Source: Candidatus Poribacteria bacterium
GTDB taxonomy: Bacteria > Poribacteria > WGA-4E > WGA-3G
DNA: 64,000 nt
Assembly: GCA_022394755.1 (NCBI GenBank)
Contig: JAGFCA010000060.1
Coordinates: 1 to 64,000, forward strand
Direction of reading: 5' to 3'
Position numbers and translations under genes: made by a program. How positions within the stretch are numbered: position 1 is the stretch's first letter; each line of letters starts with the position of its first letter. Below, in pieces: positions 28,240 to 37,907 of the stretch. The notes beneath the pieces were generated by a model. It was not told the origin of the DNA. It made no database searches and saw only the letters and a list, made by a program, of their open reading frames with translations.

Positions 28240-29802
28240 TCATTGGATATCTTCTAATATCATAGTAACATTTTTAGCGATTTGTTCTTCAAGTTGATGT
28301 GCTTCGGTATTTAGTATTTCTAATTCCTCGTTGAGTTCTTGGAATCTTTGTGCAAAGTCAAAATCCTCTTCTTGTTGTGGGGCGACACCGACATATCGTC
28401 CGGGGTTTAAGCTCCAGCCTTGTGCTTCGATTTCTTCTATCGTTGCAACTTTACAGAGACCTGGAACATCTACATATTCACCATTAGGAAAGTTGGTATC
28501 GAGGAGTTCTGTGTTGTTGTTTAGATTTTCAGGTGTTTCTCCACGATATAACCTTGCTATATTTCCAAGAAATTCAATATGTTCTGGCGTGAATTCTCTA
28601 TGTGCACGACTTACTTGCTCGTAGAGTTTTCGTGCATCAATGAATAGAACTTTTTTCGCTCTATCAGAATCCTTTTTTGACTTATCAAAAAACCAGAGGG
28701 TGCATGGAAGAGTGACGGTATAGAAGAAGTTTGAAGAGATGCTTATCATTACATCAACAACATTTGATTGTATAATTTGTTTTCTAATTTTTAATTCCGA
28801 AGAACGTGCATCGGCAGCTGAGTTTGCCATGACGAAACCTGCACGTCCATTTTCATTTAACGAACTCAGGAACAGTTGTATCCAAATATAATTAGCATTA
28901 TCAACACTTGGCATCCTGTAAGGAAATCGGGGATCATCTTTAATTCTTTCCATGTCAACTCTGTCAACATTAAAAGGAGGGTTCGCCATGACATAATCGA
29001 ATTTGTTAAGCATCTTATGTGGGTCTTCATAGTAGCTGCTGGCTTGTTTTATGTCTCCTTCATGCCCGTGCACAGCAAGGTTCATTTTACAGAGTTTTAT
29101 TGTTTCTGCAACCCGTTCAATACCATAAATGCTTATCTGACCTTGGTTTCCATTCTGTTTGTGATTTCGAATGAAATCTTCACTTTGGACAAACATACCA
29201 CCTGATCCACACGCGGGATCGAGAATACGACCATGGTAAGGTTGGAGAATTTCAACGATAAGTTTGACGAGAGAGGTGGGTGTAAAGAATTGACCCCCTT
29301 TTTGTCCTTCGCTCATTGCAAAGTTGCCTAAGAAGTATTCATAGACTTTCCCGAAAGCGTCTCCTTCGATCTCTGGTATTTGTTCCATGATACGTAATAG
29401 TTCAATCAGCGTGCTTTTTTCGAGACGATTGTATGATTTGGGTAAGACACCTTCTAACTGTTTGTTTTCAGCTTCAATTGCTTTCATTGCATCCGTAACT
29501 GCTTGTGCAATGTTATCACTTTCAGGTAATTTAAGGAGATGTTTGAATCTTGCTTTTTCAGGTAGATAGAATGCTCCCCGTGCTTGGAATTGTGTTCTTT
29601 CATCTATTTTAAATCTTTTTTTAACAGAGGATTCAGAATTGATTTCTTCTCTGACTTGATGAAATTTATGATCTGCGTATTTTAGGAAGATCAGACCAAG
29701 TACTGGTGTAGAATATTCAGATGCCTTCAGGTTTGAGTTAGCTCTTAGTTCATCAGCAGTAGCCCATAATCTATTTTCAATATCGGATTGGTTTGTATTC
29801 AT
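28240..29802 (-). CDS. hsdM: type I restriction-modification N6-adenine methyltransferase
   Basis: This 520-residue protein has the N-terminal helical domain ([20 protein letters not shown]) and a gamma-type adenine methyltransferase core. The SAM motif is [14 protein letters not shown] and the catalytic motif is NPPF ([12 protein letters not shown]). [20 protein letters not shown] is a family signature. Together with HsdS it methylates adenines at the recognition site. Only 9 nt separate its ATG from the end of lptD, so the restriction system sits directly at the tail of the envelope operon. A GGAAATAAT ribosome site is present. Confidence 0.94.
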   Translation of the reverse strand: MNTNQSDIENRLWATADELRANSNLKASEYSTPVLGLIFLKYADHKFHQVREEINSESSVKKRFKIDERTQFQARGAFYLPEKARFKHLLKLPESDNIAQAVTDAMKAIEAENKQLEGVLPKSYNRLEKSTLIELLRIMEQIPEIEGDAFGKVYEYFLGNFAMSEGQKGGQFFTPTSLVKLIVEILQPYHGRILDPACGSGGMFVQSEDFIRNHKQNGNQGQISIYGIERVAETIKLCKMNLAVHGHEGDIKQASSYYEDPHKMLNKFDYVMANPPFNVDRVDMERIKDDPRFPYRMPSVDNANYIWIQLFLSSLNENGRAGFVMANSAADARSSELKIRKQIIQSNVVDVMISISSNFFYTVTLPCTLWFFDKSKKDSDRAKKVLFIDARKLYEQVSRAHREFTPEHIEFLGNIARLYRGETPENLNNNTELLDTNFPNGEYVDVPGLCKVATIEEIEAQGWSLNPGRYVGVAPQQEEDFDFAQRFQELNEELEILNTEAHQLEEQIAKNVTMILEDIQ

Positions 29803-29811
29803 ATTATTTCC

Positions 29812-32800
29812 TTAGAAGAATGAGCGTCCGAGTGAATTGCCAGCACCGAATGCATTGTATGGTACGCCAGCAGGTAATGTGTGTAGACCCCAAGTTTCGG
29901 TTGTTGCATCATATCCAACACCCATTGAAACTGCAGGTTCTCCAATCAGGTTGACTTGAAATGTGAAGTCTTGACGAACAGTGTCATACGGAGGTTCACG
30001 TTTAATGCCAACACGACTCCATGAGATTCTTAAATTCCAATCGTGTAAATTCCTGTTCATACTGATTCGTTGTGAGTAAAATTGACCTTCAATTGGATAA
30101 TAAATCAGGTTGAAATCGAACTCCAGATTTCTGTTTACTCTGTACCGACCATTTGCAGTCATAGAACGAGCGGCATTTATAGATGTATGTCTTTTACTGA
30201 AAGAATTTCCGAAACTTACATACCATTTCTGTCTTGTGTAACGTATATTTGTTCGGATACCAACCATTTTGAACTGTTTTCCATCATCAGGATGTGGATT
30301 TGGATCATGTGTTAGACGGACTGTCATATTTAGGTTACGACTGGGCAGTGGAACAATAGTAAAATCACTTTCGATGGGTTCGTATTTACGTCTGTATAGA
30401 GATTCGAACTCAGTGAAGTCTGCAGTAAATCGAGAATCGAAATAGAAGATACGATGTGCAGATTGGCTTCTGCGAGTTTTTATTTCAATGTTTGTATTGA
30501 AATTATATGTGAGTCTTTTTCTTTCATAGAAAAAAGTACTGGGTCCAAAAGGATAGAGTGTATTTTCTTCATCGATTGCAGGTTGGTAATCGAAAGTGAG
30601 AGTAGATTGTAATTCATGTCGTAGCTTTCGTACACCTGGAATATAATTGGTTTTGTATATACGAAACAGAGTATTTGTTGCTTGGGATCGTATGCTGTAA
30701 ACCCCTCTAATTATATTCCTATTCTTCTCTTGGTCTTTATCGTGCCATATCATGTTTGTATTTAGAGTAGAATTGAATTTAAGTTCTCGTAATGGAGTTA
30801 TTAATATTGTTGATTGTTTACGTAGGTCAAAACCTAAATCTAAAGTTTGTAGGAAGACATTATTTTCTTCACCAAATTTTCCACGATACATCTGTCGATA
30901 GAAGTTTCCGAACTGTATATCCATATCAAAGCTTGTATCTTCGAGTGTAGGGAATGCCAGAAGAGACAGAATTGGTTTTTCAGTATTAATTTTTTCAGCG
31001 ACAAAAACTAAGCGATCATTGATTTCTTCAAACACAGGTAATCTGTTGAATCTCATCCGAGAAAAATTTAGAGTGAGTTGTGGTAGTTTTTGTAAAGCGG
31101 TAGTACCTTCACCTGAGAAATCCTGTACATGTCTAACTTCAACCCTTCCTGTAATATCTCCAATAGTTTCATTTGAATATGTAAGGTTACCATTTTTATC
31201 AATATCTCTATCGCTTGCTGTTGATAGAGCAGACCCGTATGTAAGGATACCAAAAGATTTGAGAGTAGATTCATTAGGGAGTTGAAAGTTTTCTTTATAT
31301 GAGAGAGCACGCCAGTCAGTTCTCCCTATAAAGCTGATTGGTCGTCGTCCATCTTTTCGGCTATCCCATGGAGTATAGAAAGATTGCCTGTGTCCCCATC
31401 GCATATTCCATCGTCTACCGATTCTTGTAGCATCTTGTCTACTAAATGAATATTCATCAGCACCATAAAAGTATATATCTCCTATATAACTTCGTTTCTT
31501 GTCAACCTTAATGAGTCGAAAAGACTTTTTTGTTTTTAATACGCGACTATATTCACCAGCATATAGACTTTGTGCTTCAGAAGCGACTTGCCTTGGATCT
31601 TCCCATCGTCCTCGATATCCATGTTTTCTATAAACTTCAATCTCTTCTTCCACTTCACCTTCGCCATCTTCTGCAGAATCTTCACCAACTTCTAAGACTT
31701 CCTTCTTCACTGAATCTTCCATGCCAGGATTTAGATCATTTTGTAATTCTTGAGGTATGGTTGTATTTTCATCATCCACGACTACCGTACCGGGTGGAAT
31801 TTCAATTGTCAAGTCAGTATCTTCAGATGTTTCTGTTTCGATTAATTCTCCAGGAGTATCCTGCTTGTTTTCACTATCTATTCCATCTTGATTTTCAGTG
31901 TCTTCTTCTTCAGTTGTTGCCAATACTTCTGCTTGAAAAGTTTCCCAGTTAGCTTCAAATTCTTCAGCTAATTCTTCAAAGGTGGGGGTATCCTCTTTTT
32001 TGATTAATTGGAAAATATAATTTCCTTCATCAGAAATAACAGGACGGTCTTCAGTAATATCTCCCCGTATTTCCATTCGTCTAACAGAATATTGCCAAGC
32101 CTGGTTCATTTCATTCAAAGGCATACCTTCGCCATCATTTAATTCTGATAGAACTGCTTCAGGAAATTCAGTAGCAAGTAGTTCAAAGGATTCTCCAGCA
32201 ATTGCCCTTTCATGTATAGTCTTACCTATCTCCCGTATTTTTTGTTGTGTTTCATCACTTGCTTCAATAGCGATATCGATTCTGTATAGTTTAATTTCGC
32301 GTTCACCGTATACATCAAGAATTCGTGCTACCTTCAAGATATGAAAAGCAGAATCAGTTCTGAGGAGCTTACTTACCTCACCTTCCTTGAGAGAAAAAGC
32401 TGCCTCTTCTAAAATTGGATCAAGAAGAGGTTCACCTTCTTTATCCGTTTCACCACGAGCAAGAAACCCCATGTCTCCACCATCATAACGGGTATCATTA
32501 TGGTCAGATTCTCTTTGTGCAATTGTCTGGAAGTCACCATCTTCATTATTTAGTTGTTCAATAATTTTTTCTGCTTCTTCTTTAGCACGGCTTGCATCTT
32601 CTTCAGTAATTGTATATTCTAAAAATATCTGTTTTAGCCAATATCTATCATAGTCTCCTTCAAGTCGATCATATATTTCTTTTGCTTTGTCTTCTAACTT
32701 AGTGCGTTGTGCAGGGGATGCATCAGGAGGTATAGGAATATGTATCTCTTGGAATTGTGTATCTCTAAATCTGTATTTTCCTTCAAACCCGTATCCTTGT

Positions 32801-33648
32801 CCTCTTCGTGCGCTTCTGTCATAAATGAGAGCAGCATCATAGCGAGGTTTTCTTGCTAATGGTAATACAATCCCAATATTTGGACCTTGGTAACTATCGG
32901 TCCCTACTCTAACGATAATTTTTGCGATTTTCCCTTTTCTAAGATCTCGTCGTATAGCGGGAAAATAGAAGAGCGGTATTCCACCAATCCGTAGAACGAT
33001 ATTCTTTGCTATCATCTCTTCGTTCATACGGATAATTACTTCAGAGACACTAAAATGATAATGTGGATGTTTTAGCGAACAGGTTGTTAGGGTTCCACCT
33101 TTTATGTAAGTTTTATTGTCTTCAATTTTGAAGATTTCACTTCCACCGAAATACCACGGATCACTAAAAGTATATCCATTGCGTGCAATCCCTTTTTTTG
33201 TTTCAAGGTTAAAAACAAGCTCATCGGAGTATGTTTCCTCTTCACCGACTTTCAAATATACATTACCCGATGCTCGCATAAGATTATCGCTGAAATCTGC
33301 CCATACGTGATCAGCTCGAAGTATGACATTATCATATTTTATGAGTGCATCCCCATGGATCTGAACGAAGTTTTCGTGTAAAATAACCTCTTCTCCATCT
33401 CCAAGAACCGTACCTTCTTCTGGTGTCATCGTCTCAGGATCTAAAGTCTTTATAGGAGCGATCTCAGCACTATCTGTTTCCTGTTCTTCCTCAGTATTGG
33501 AATTGTTTTCGGTTTCAGGAACAATAGGTGCTGATTCTTGTGCAGCGACAGGTATAAAGTGTGAAAAAACAGAAAAAAATAGAAGCGTTAGAAAAACAGA
33601 AGTTAAAAACACACTTTTTGTAGTGTTTTTCTTAGTCACTGTATCCAT
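29812..33648 (-). CDS. lptD: LPS-assembly protein LptD with inserted parvulin (PpiC) domains
   Basis: From the preferred ATG at 33648 (signal peptide ending PVAAQ) the protein has 1278 residues; a TTG at 33741 would add 31. The N-terminal part is the OstA/LptA-like beta-jellyroll (NFVQIHGDALIKYDNVILRA) with the LptD hallmark GGTLTTCSLKHPHYHF and GGIPLFYFPAI, then the first barrel strands. A long insert of about 400 residues follows. It has one well-kept parvulin PPIase domain (YDGGDMGFLARGE, ILEEAAFSLKEGEVSKLL, FHILKVARI), a second diverged copy and the tail of a third (AQSLYAGEYSRVLKTKKSFR, LIKVDKK), plus an acidic linker. The barrel then resumes at SYIGDIYFYGADEYSF and ends with a Phe, as outer-membrane barrels do. 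LptD places lipopolysaccharide in the outer leaflet. The insert is unusual. Confidence 0.88.
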   Translation of the reverse strand: MDTVTKKNTTKSVFLTSVFLTLLFFSVFSHFIPVAAQESAPIVPETENNSNTEEEQETDSAEIAPIKTLDPETMTPEEGTVLGDGEEVILHENFVQIHGDALIKYDNVILRADHVWADFSDNLMRASGNVYLKVGEEETYSDELVFNLETKKGIARNGYTFSDPWYFGGSEIFKIEDNKTYIKGGTLTTCSLKHPHYHFSVSEVIIRMNEEMIAKNIVLRIGGIPLFYFPAIRRDLRKGKIAKIIVRVGTDSYQGPNIGIVLPLARKPRYDAALIYDRSARRGQGYGFEGKYRFRDTQFQEIHIPIPPDASPAQRTKLEDKAKEIYDRLEGDYDRYWLKQIFLEYTITEEDASRAKEEAEKIIEQLNNEDGDFQTIAQRESDHNDTRYDGGDMGFLARGETDKEGEPLLDPILEEAAFSLKEGEVSKLLRTDSAFHILKVARILDVYGEREIKLYRIDIAIEASDETQQKIREIGKTIHERAIAGESFELLATEFPEAVLSELNDGEGMPLNEMNQAWQYSVRRMEIRGDITEDRPVISDEGNYIFQLIKKEDTPTFEELAEEFEANWETFQAEVLATTEEEDTENQDGIDSENKQDTPGELIETETSEDTDLTIEIPPGTVVVDDENTTIPQELQNDLNPGMEDSVKKEVLEVGEDSAEDGEGEVEEEIEVYRKHGYRGRWEDPRQVASEAQSLYAGEYSRVLKTKKSFRLIKVDKKRSYIGDIYFYGADEYSFSRQDATRIGRRWNMRWGHRQSFYTPWDSRKDGRRPISFIGRTDWRALSYKENFQLPNESTLKSFGILTYGSALSTASDRDIDKNGNLTYSNETIGDITGRVEVRHVQDFSGEGTTALQKLPQLTLNFSRMRFNRLPVFEEINDRLVFVAEKINTEKPILSLLAFPTLEDTSFDMDIQFGNFYRQMYRGKFGEENNVFLQTLDLGFDLRKQSTILITPLRELKFNSTLNTNMIWHDKDQEKNRNIIRGVYSIRSQATNTLFRIYKTNYIPGVRKLRHELQSTLTFDYQPAIDEENTLYPFGPSTFFYERKRLTYNFNTNIEIKTRRSQSAHRIFYFDSRFTADFTEFESLYRRKYEPIESDFTIVPLPSRNLNMTVRLTHDPNPHPDDGKQFKMVGIRTNIRYTRQKWYVSFGNSFSKRHTSINAARSMTANGRYRVNRNLEFDFNLIYYPIEGQFYSQRISMNRNLHDWNLRISWSRVGIKREPPYDTVRQDFTFQVNLIGEPAVSMGVGYDATTETWGLHTLPAGVPYNAFGAGNSLGRSFF
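31494..32709 (-). other. parvulin-like insert within lptD
   Basis: This marks the region of lptD coding for the non-canonical insert. It holds one canonical PpiC domain (about 32319-32664), a diverged repeat (GESFELLATEFPEAVL, ISDEGNYIFQLIKKED) and a last half-domain (AQSLYAGEYSRVLKTKKSFR, LIKVDKK). The order of LptD motifs on either side is otherwise uninterrupted and in frame, so this is an in-frame domain insertion and not a gene fusion at an end. Confidence 0.75.
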
Positions 33649-33737
33649 ATTAATCTCAACAAGATGTAAAGAAAGGTAATTTGGTGCCTTTTTTACATCT
33701 TGTATAGTCTTTTTATGATTTGTCACAGATAAATCAA

Positions 33738-35072
33738 TCAATTGGATTCTGGTATACCTTTGTTAGTGTTTATAGATGGTATTGCATCAGGTTTAATTTT
33801 AATATATGCATTTTCAAGTAATGTATCTGTATATGCCGTCCATTCTTTTTCGAATAGTTGTTGTCGTAAAATACCCACAATTTGCTGCTTTTCTTCAGCA
33901 GTAATCTCAGGAATTATTTTTTCGTCTACATGGTAAATATGAATACCTTTTTCTGTTTCAAGAGGGTCGCTATACATTCCGACGTCGAGCTTTTGGATGA
34001 CTTCACTTAATTCTGGAGAGATATCTTTAAGGATTATAATACCTAAATCTCCCTCCTTGGTGTTTGTTACTTTATCATCAGAAAATTGTGTTGCTAAAGA
34101 CTTAAATTCTTCACCCTCTTGCAATTTTTTAATAATTTCAACAGACTTTTCACGAGTGTTTTTCAATGCTAATTCACTTATAGGATAATCTATAGTCATA
34201 AACCTGAAAGAGATTTTGTTATCTGTACGTGATTCCACCATAAAGATATGTAAGCCATCATCGGATTCAACAGGTTTACTAATATGTCCTTGTTCAAGTT
34301 TAGATAGAGTCGTGAGGGATATATTTGAAAACTTAAGCAATTCAGCTGGTGTAGTCTCAATCAGAGTACCCGCTTTTTCATCTGAAGTAATTCGTTGAGC
34401 GATTTTTTCAAATTGAGATTTATCTGCGTTGATCTCATTTAATATCGTATTTGCTTTCTCAGTAGTTTCTTTTTTATCTTCCTCATTTGGTATGAATGCC
34501 AAAAAGATATGTCTTAAATGAACTCTTTCTGCTTTAGTTGGTAGTTGGTCCTGATTCTCTTCAACAAATTTTTGAACATCACTATCCCGTACATGTAATC
34601 TTGGAACAATCCGTCCCATAACCAGTTTTTCAGTCATAAGATTACGTTGGATTTGCTCTTTAAAAGATTCAAATGTCAGTCCATCCCGATTCAATAGTTT
34701 TTTAAATTCTTCATCAGTTGGAATATTATACTTATTTTTAAAATCTTGAATCTGTTTTTCAATATCTGTCTCAGGAACTTGGATTTTCAAAGTTAATGCA
34801 GCTTCTAACAGAAGCATTTGACGAATTAATCGATCCAATAATTCACTTCGTTGTTTCTCGGCCTCTTCCTGTGCTTCTACTTCGCTGAAACGGTAAACCT
34901 GTTGTAGCTCAAATGCACGTTGATTAACTAAAATGTCAAGTCTTCTTTGTGTAATGATATCATCATTTACAAAAGCGATAATTCTATCAATGACACGTGC
35001 TGAACTAATGGTTGAAATGTTCAATAGTATGAGGATTAATAGAATTGCATGAATAAGTGTTTTAGATTTCAT
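33738..35072 (-). CDS. surA: SurA-like periplasmic chaperone / peptidyl-prolyl isomerase
   Basis: This 444-residue protein has a signal peptide (1-25) and the SurA N-terminal chaperone region (RVIDRIIAFVNDDIITQRRL, LLDRLIRQMLLLEAALTLKI). Two PpiC/parvulin domains follow (FEKIAQRITSDEKAGTLIET with SKPVESDDGLHIFMVE; FKSLATQFSDDKVTNTKEGD with SDPLETEKGIHIYHVDE). SurA escorts outer-membrane barrels, notably LptD, through the periplasm. The gene sits directly upstream of lptD, as surA neighbours lptD in Enterobacteria, although there lptD comes first. An extended lptD frame would overlap its stop by 4 nt. Confidence 0.88.
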   Translation of the reverse strand: MKSKTLIHAILLILILLNISTISSARVIDRIIAFVNDDIITQRRLDILVNQRAFELQQVYRFSEVEAQEEAEKQRSELLDRLIRQMLLLEAALTLKIQVPETDIEKQIQDFKNKYNIPTDEEFKKLLNRDGLTFESFKEQIQRNLMTEKLVMGRIVPRLHVRDSDVQKFVEENQDQLPTKAERVHLRHIFLAFIPNEEDKKETTEKANTILNEINADKSQFEKIAQRITSDEKAGTLIETTPAELLKFSNISLTTLSKLEQGHISKPVESDDGLHIFMVESRTDNKISFRFMTIDYPISELALKNTREKSVEIIKKLQEGEEFKSLATQFSDDKVTNTKEGDLGIIILKDISPELSEVIQKLDVGMYSDPLETEKGIHIYHVDEKIIPEITAEEKQQIVGILRQQLFEKEWTAYTDTLLENAYIKIKPDAIPSINTNKGIPESN

Positions 35073-35532
35073 GATCAGTCTCCAGAATGAGGTAGTAATT
35101 CAGGTGAGGTTGAATATTGAAAGAATACTTGAAAACGACCAAAATCAACCCTTAAAGTTACGATATCGTAACTTTTTATCAGTTCTCAATTTTTCTAAAC
35201 CTTTCAAAACCTTTATGGTAAATAGGTTCATGGTAATATTGTCAATTTATATATAAATCTTTGAAAAATAGAATTGTAACTTTTTGCTTTGGTACCAACT
35301 TAATACTGATTTAATTTATTATATCGAGTGTTTTTATATTTGATGTCAGCAATTTTATTTTCTTCAATAAATATCTTATGAGTATATCTAATTTATATGT
35401 AGGAATACATCTAAACGTGAGTTTGATTATAGGAAATCGAACTATAGTTATTTGAATGTGATACAATACATCCGATAAGTGCGATTTCCAACCACTACGA
35501 TATACATAATTCTGATTTATCATGCTTATATT
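35073..35532. other. AT-rich intergenic region upstream of surA
   Basis: There is no convincing gene. Frames of 60-70 codons exist here on both strands but lack ribosome sites and any recognisable sequence. It probably holds the promoter for surA-lptD, which are separated from the two upstream PPIase genes by about 650 bp. Confidence 0.4.
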
Positions 35533-35653
35533 ATAATACCATTTTTAATAGAATGTCTCATTCAAAGAGTCGGGATTCGGAGATCCCTCCTACCAAAGAA
35601 CAGAACACGAAATAAAGTCATAATGAAAATTAATCAATTGAAAATGGTATAAT
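35533..35653. repeat. 121-bp inverted-repeat element sharing a core with the 17 and 44 kb elements
   Basis: ATAATACCATTTTTAAT at 35533-35549 is mirrored by ATTGAAAATGGTATAAT at 35637-35653 (15 of 17 positions). Inside, at 35567-35593, lies a 27-bp block (GAGTCGGGATTCGGAGATCC followed by CTCCTAC). It is nearly identical to 17276-17302 and similar to 44767-44793, although the terminal repeats differ. This suggests a shared core moved between small elements with different ends. Confidence 0.5.
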
Positions 35654-35725
35654 TTATGTATATCACCAAGAATAAGACGGGTAGATATAAATATATACTA
35701 CCCGTCCTTTAAATCTAATCAGGCT

Positions 35726-36706
35726 TTATTCTTCAAGAGATTTGCCTTCAATGTTTTCAGGAGCAGTTTCTTCGACTTCTTCAGGAGTTTCATCTTCAGG
35801 AATACGGTCGATGAATGTTTTGACTTCAGCTTGTTCTCTGAGTAGAGTAATCCAGTTCTTCATTAATTCATCACGTTTTTCCCGTTCAACCTTTCTGAGA
35901 ACATCCTTCCGAACAGATTCTTCGCTGAAGGGTCTTTGAAAAGCCTCTCTTGCATCGTCCTTACGAAACATCATAAAGAATTTTTGACCTTGTACTTCAA
36001 CCTCAATAACAGATGGGTGTATTTCACCAATTTTTGCGTTAAACGCTGCATCCATAAACGGTTCAGTACCAGTAGGATATGAGTTTCTACTAATGTAATC
36101 AGTATCCCCGGGAGCAGCAGGATTTGCCCCAGGACCGACTAATTCTCCTCTATCCGATAGTTCTTGTGCGGTAACAGCAATATCTTTTCCAGCATTAATT
36201 TCAGCAAAAACTTGATCAGCTCGTTCTTTATCTTGAAGAGTAATACATAAGAGTTTTACCTGTTCTGGACGAACATAGTTTTCCTTATTAACCTCATAGT
36301 ATGCTTCATAAAGTTCTTCAGATAAAGTGATTTTCTCATCAACTTCTTGCTCAGTTAATTTTTCAATCATCAGTTCATGAAGATAATCTTTAACTTTTTT
36401 GAGAATTTCTGGGTCTTCGTTGAGATTCTGATCTTTTGCCAGACAAAGGATTAGACGGCTTTCAGCCATAAGAGTCATATATTCTTCCAAGCCTTCTTTA
36501 TCCTGATATTGTCGCTGTTTATATTCTGGTAATTCACTGATTTCCTGCATCATCTCTTCTAATGTAATTCTCTGCTTACCTTCCCATTCAAATTCAGCGA
36601 TAACTGTTCCGTCAGCACCGATAGCCTTATCTCCACAGCTATATAAAAATGGATTTAGTGCGAGTATTAAGAGTAATAAAATTGAAATGTTACTATAGTT
36701 TTTCAT
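35726..36706 (-). CDS. parvulin-type peptidyl-prolyl isomerase lipoprotein
   Basis: This 326-residue protein has a lipoprotein signal with lipobox FLYSC followed by G, so it is a membrane-tethered periplasmic protein. It has a SurA-N-like helical region (YKQRQYQDKEGLEEYMTLMA, YLHELMIEKLTEQEVDEKIT) and a PpiC-type domain (KLLCITLQDKERADQVFAEI, GPGANPAAPGDTDYISRNS, FNAKIGEIHPSVIEVEVQGQ), then an acidic tail. AAAGGAGGAC gives a very strong ribosome site. It is clearly paralogous to the next gene upstream, 26 nt away. It is probably a folding helper for secreted or outer-membrane proteins; the client is unknown. Confidence 0.8.
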   Translation of the reverse strand: MKNYSNISILLLLILALNPFLYSCGDKAIGADGTVIAEFEWEGKQRITLEEMMQEISELPEYKQRQYQDKEGLEEYMTLMAESRLILCLAKDQNLNEDPEILKKVKDYLHELMIEKLTEQEVDEKITLSEELYEAYYEVNKENYVRPEQVKLLCITLQDKERADQVFAEINAGKDIAVTAQELSDRGELVGPGANPAAPGDTDYISRNSYPTGTEPFMDAAFNAKIGEIHPSVIEVEVQGQKFFMMFRKDDAREAFQRPFSEESVRKDVLRKVEREKRDELMKNWITLLREQAEVKTFIDRIPEDETPEEVEETAPENIEGKSLEE

Positions 36707-36732
36707 GAAAAGTCCTCCTTTATAATGTGGAT

Positions 36733-37692
36733 CTATTCGTCATCTTCTTCAGATTCTTCAGTTTCTGGTGGAGTAGGAATGTTCTCTGGATAGGTTTTTA
36801 GATTTGCTGCTGTAGACATTTCCTTAATCCATTCAAAGATACGTTCTCTTTTCTTTTCTCTAAGAACTTTCCGTTCAACATCAGACTTAACTTCCTCAAA
36901 TTCCTTTTGGCGATCAGGATTATGTTCTTCCTTTCTAAAAATGAGATAGTATGTTGCATCATCAACATCAGTTTCAAAAACAGAGTCAGTCATTTCTCCG
37001 ATTTCCTGTTCAAAGACCGCTTCAATGAATTCTGACCAATTTGGAGATGCGGTTTTGGAAAAGAAGTTAGTATTTCCTGGATCCTCAAGATTCTTACCAG
37101 GACCATTTGCAATTTTATTATCATCAGACAGTTCTTTAGCCATCTCAATAATGTCTTTTCCTTCTTTAATTTTATCCAATGTTGCATTCGCTAAATCTTC
37201 ATCATCAAGAGTGATACAAGTTGCCCTGACTCTTGCTTCTTCAATGTAATCACTCTTATGCTCATCATAATACCCAAGAAGGTCATCTTCACTAATCTGA
37301 ACCTTTGCATCAACTTCGATTTCAGTCAATTTTTCAACCATCAGTTGATATGTATAATCTTCTATTTTATTTAGAAAATCTTCAAGTTGATCAAACCCTA
37401 AATCAGTAGCTTGTAAAAGTTTCAACTTTTCATCAATATAGTCTTCAAGGTATTCTGCCTTACCTTCTTTTGTAGAGTAGTTTTGCTGTCTATATACAGG
37501 TAATTCAGCAATAGCTGCCTCTAATTCCGCCAGTGAGATTTGATTGAGTTCTCCCTTCCACTTATACTCGGCGATGATAATCTGACTATTATCAATCTTC
37601 TGTTGTTCAGCGTCATGATTGTCTGATCTAACCAGTGTCCAAGTGAGAAAGCAAGTTATAAATAAAGTCACAAGAATAACGATTTTTTTCAC
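36733..37692 (-). CDS. parvulin-type peptidyl-prolyl isomerase, membrane-anchored
   Basis: This 319-residue paralogue of the downstream PPIase lipoprotein shares the ELPVYRQQNYSTKEGKAEYL pattern, YTYQLMVEKLTEIEVDAKVQ and the PpiC-type segment RATCITLDDEDLANATLDKI, ending in an acidic tail. The N-terminus (KIVILVTLFITCFLTWTLV) is a signal or anchor without a lipobox. The start is GTG, supported by an AAAGGAGAA ribosome site. PPIase loop residues are diverged, so chaperone rather than isomerase activity is possible. It is separated by 215 nt from mfd upstream. Confidence 0.78.
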   Translation of the reverse strand: MKKIVILVTLFITCFLTWTLVRSDNHDAEQQKIDNSQIIIAEYKWKGELNQISLAELEAAIAELPVYRQQNYSTKEGKAEYLEDYIDEKLKLLQATDLGFDQLEDFLNKIEDYTYQLMVEKLTEIEVDAKVQISEDDLLGYYDEHKSDYIEEARVRATCITLDDEDLANATLDKIKEGKDIIEMAKELSDDNKIANGPGKNLEDPGNTNFFSKTASPNWSEFIEAVFEQEIGEMTDSVFETDVDDATYYLIFRKEEHNPDRQKEFEEVKSDVERKVLREKKRERIFEWIKEMSTAANLKTYPENIPTPPETEESEEDDE

Positions 37693-37907
37693 TTTAAAGT
37701 TCTCCTTTAAAATATAAATAATAGTATTGTTCAGGTTGTGTTGATATAACGTAAGGTTGAAAAATTCAATGTAAAACGGTTCAAGAAATCGGATTGATGA
37801 TATAAATGTGATTTAGACATATCTGGTTGTAAAAACAGCAATGCTGACGATCACCTTCTTCAAAATAAAGTTCAGATTCCTATTATCAAACTCACGTTAT
37901 AATAGAC

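Noticed and set aside
28331..28624. 97-codon plus-strand frame opposite hsdM
   Set aside because: It is fully antisense to a clearly coding and conserved hsdM region.
31530..31952. 140-codon plus-strand frame opposite lptD
   Set aside because: It is the antisense of the Glu/Asp-rich linker of the lptD insert, which naturally yields a long Leu/His-rich frame. It has no ribosome site.
35311..35523. 70-codon open frame in the surA upstream gap
   Set aside because: No ribosome site and no recognisable sequence; its composition is that of AT-rich intergenic DNA.
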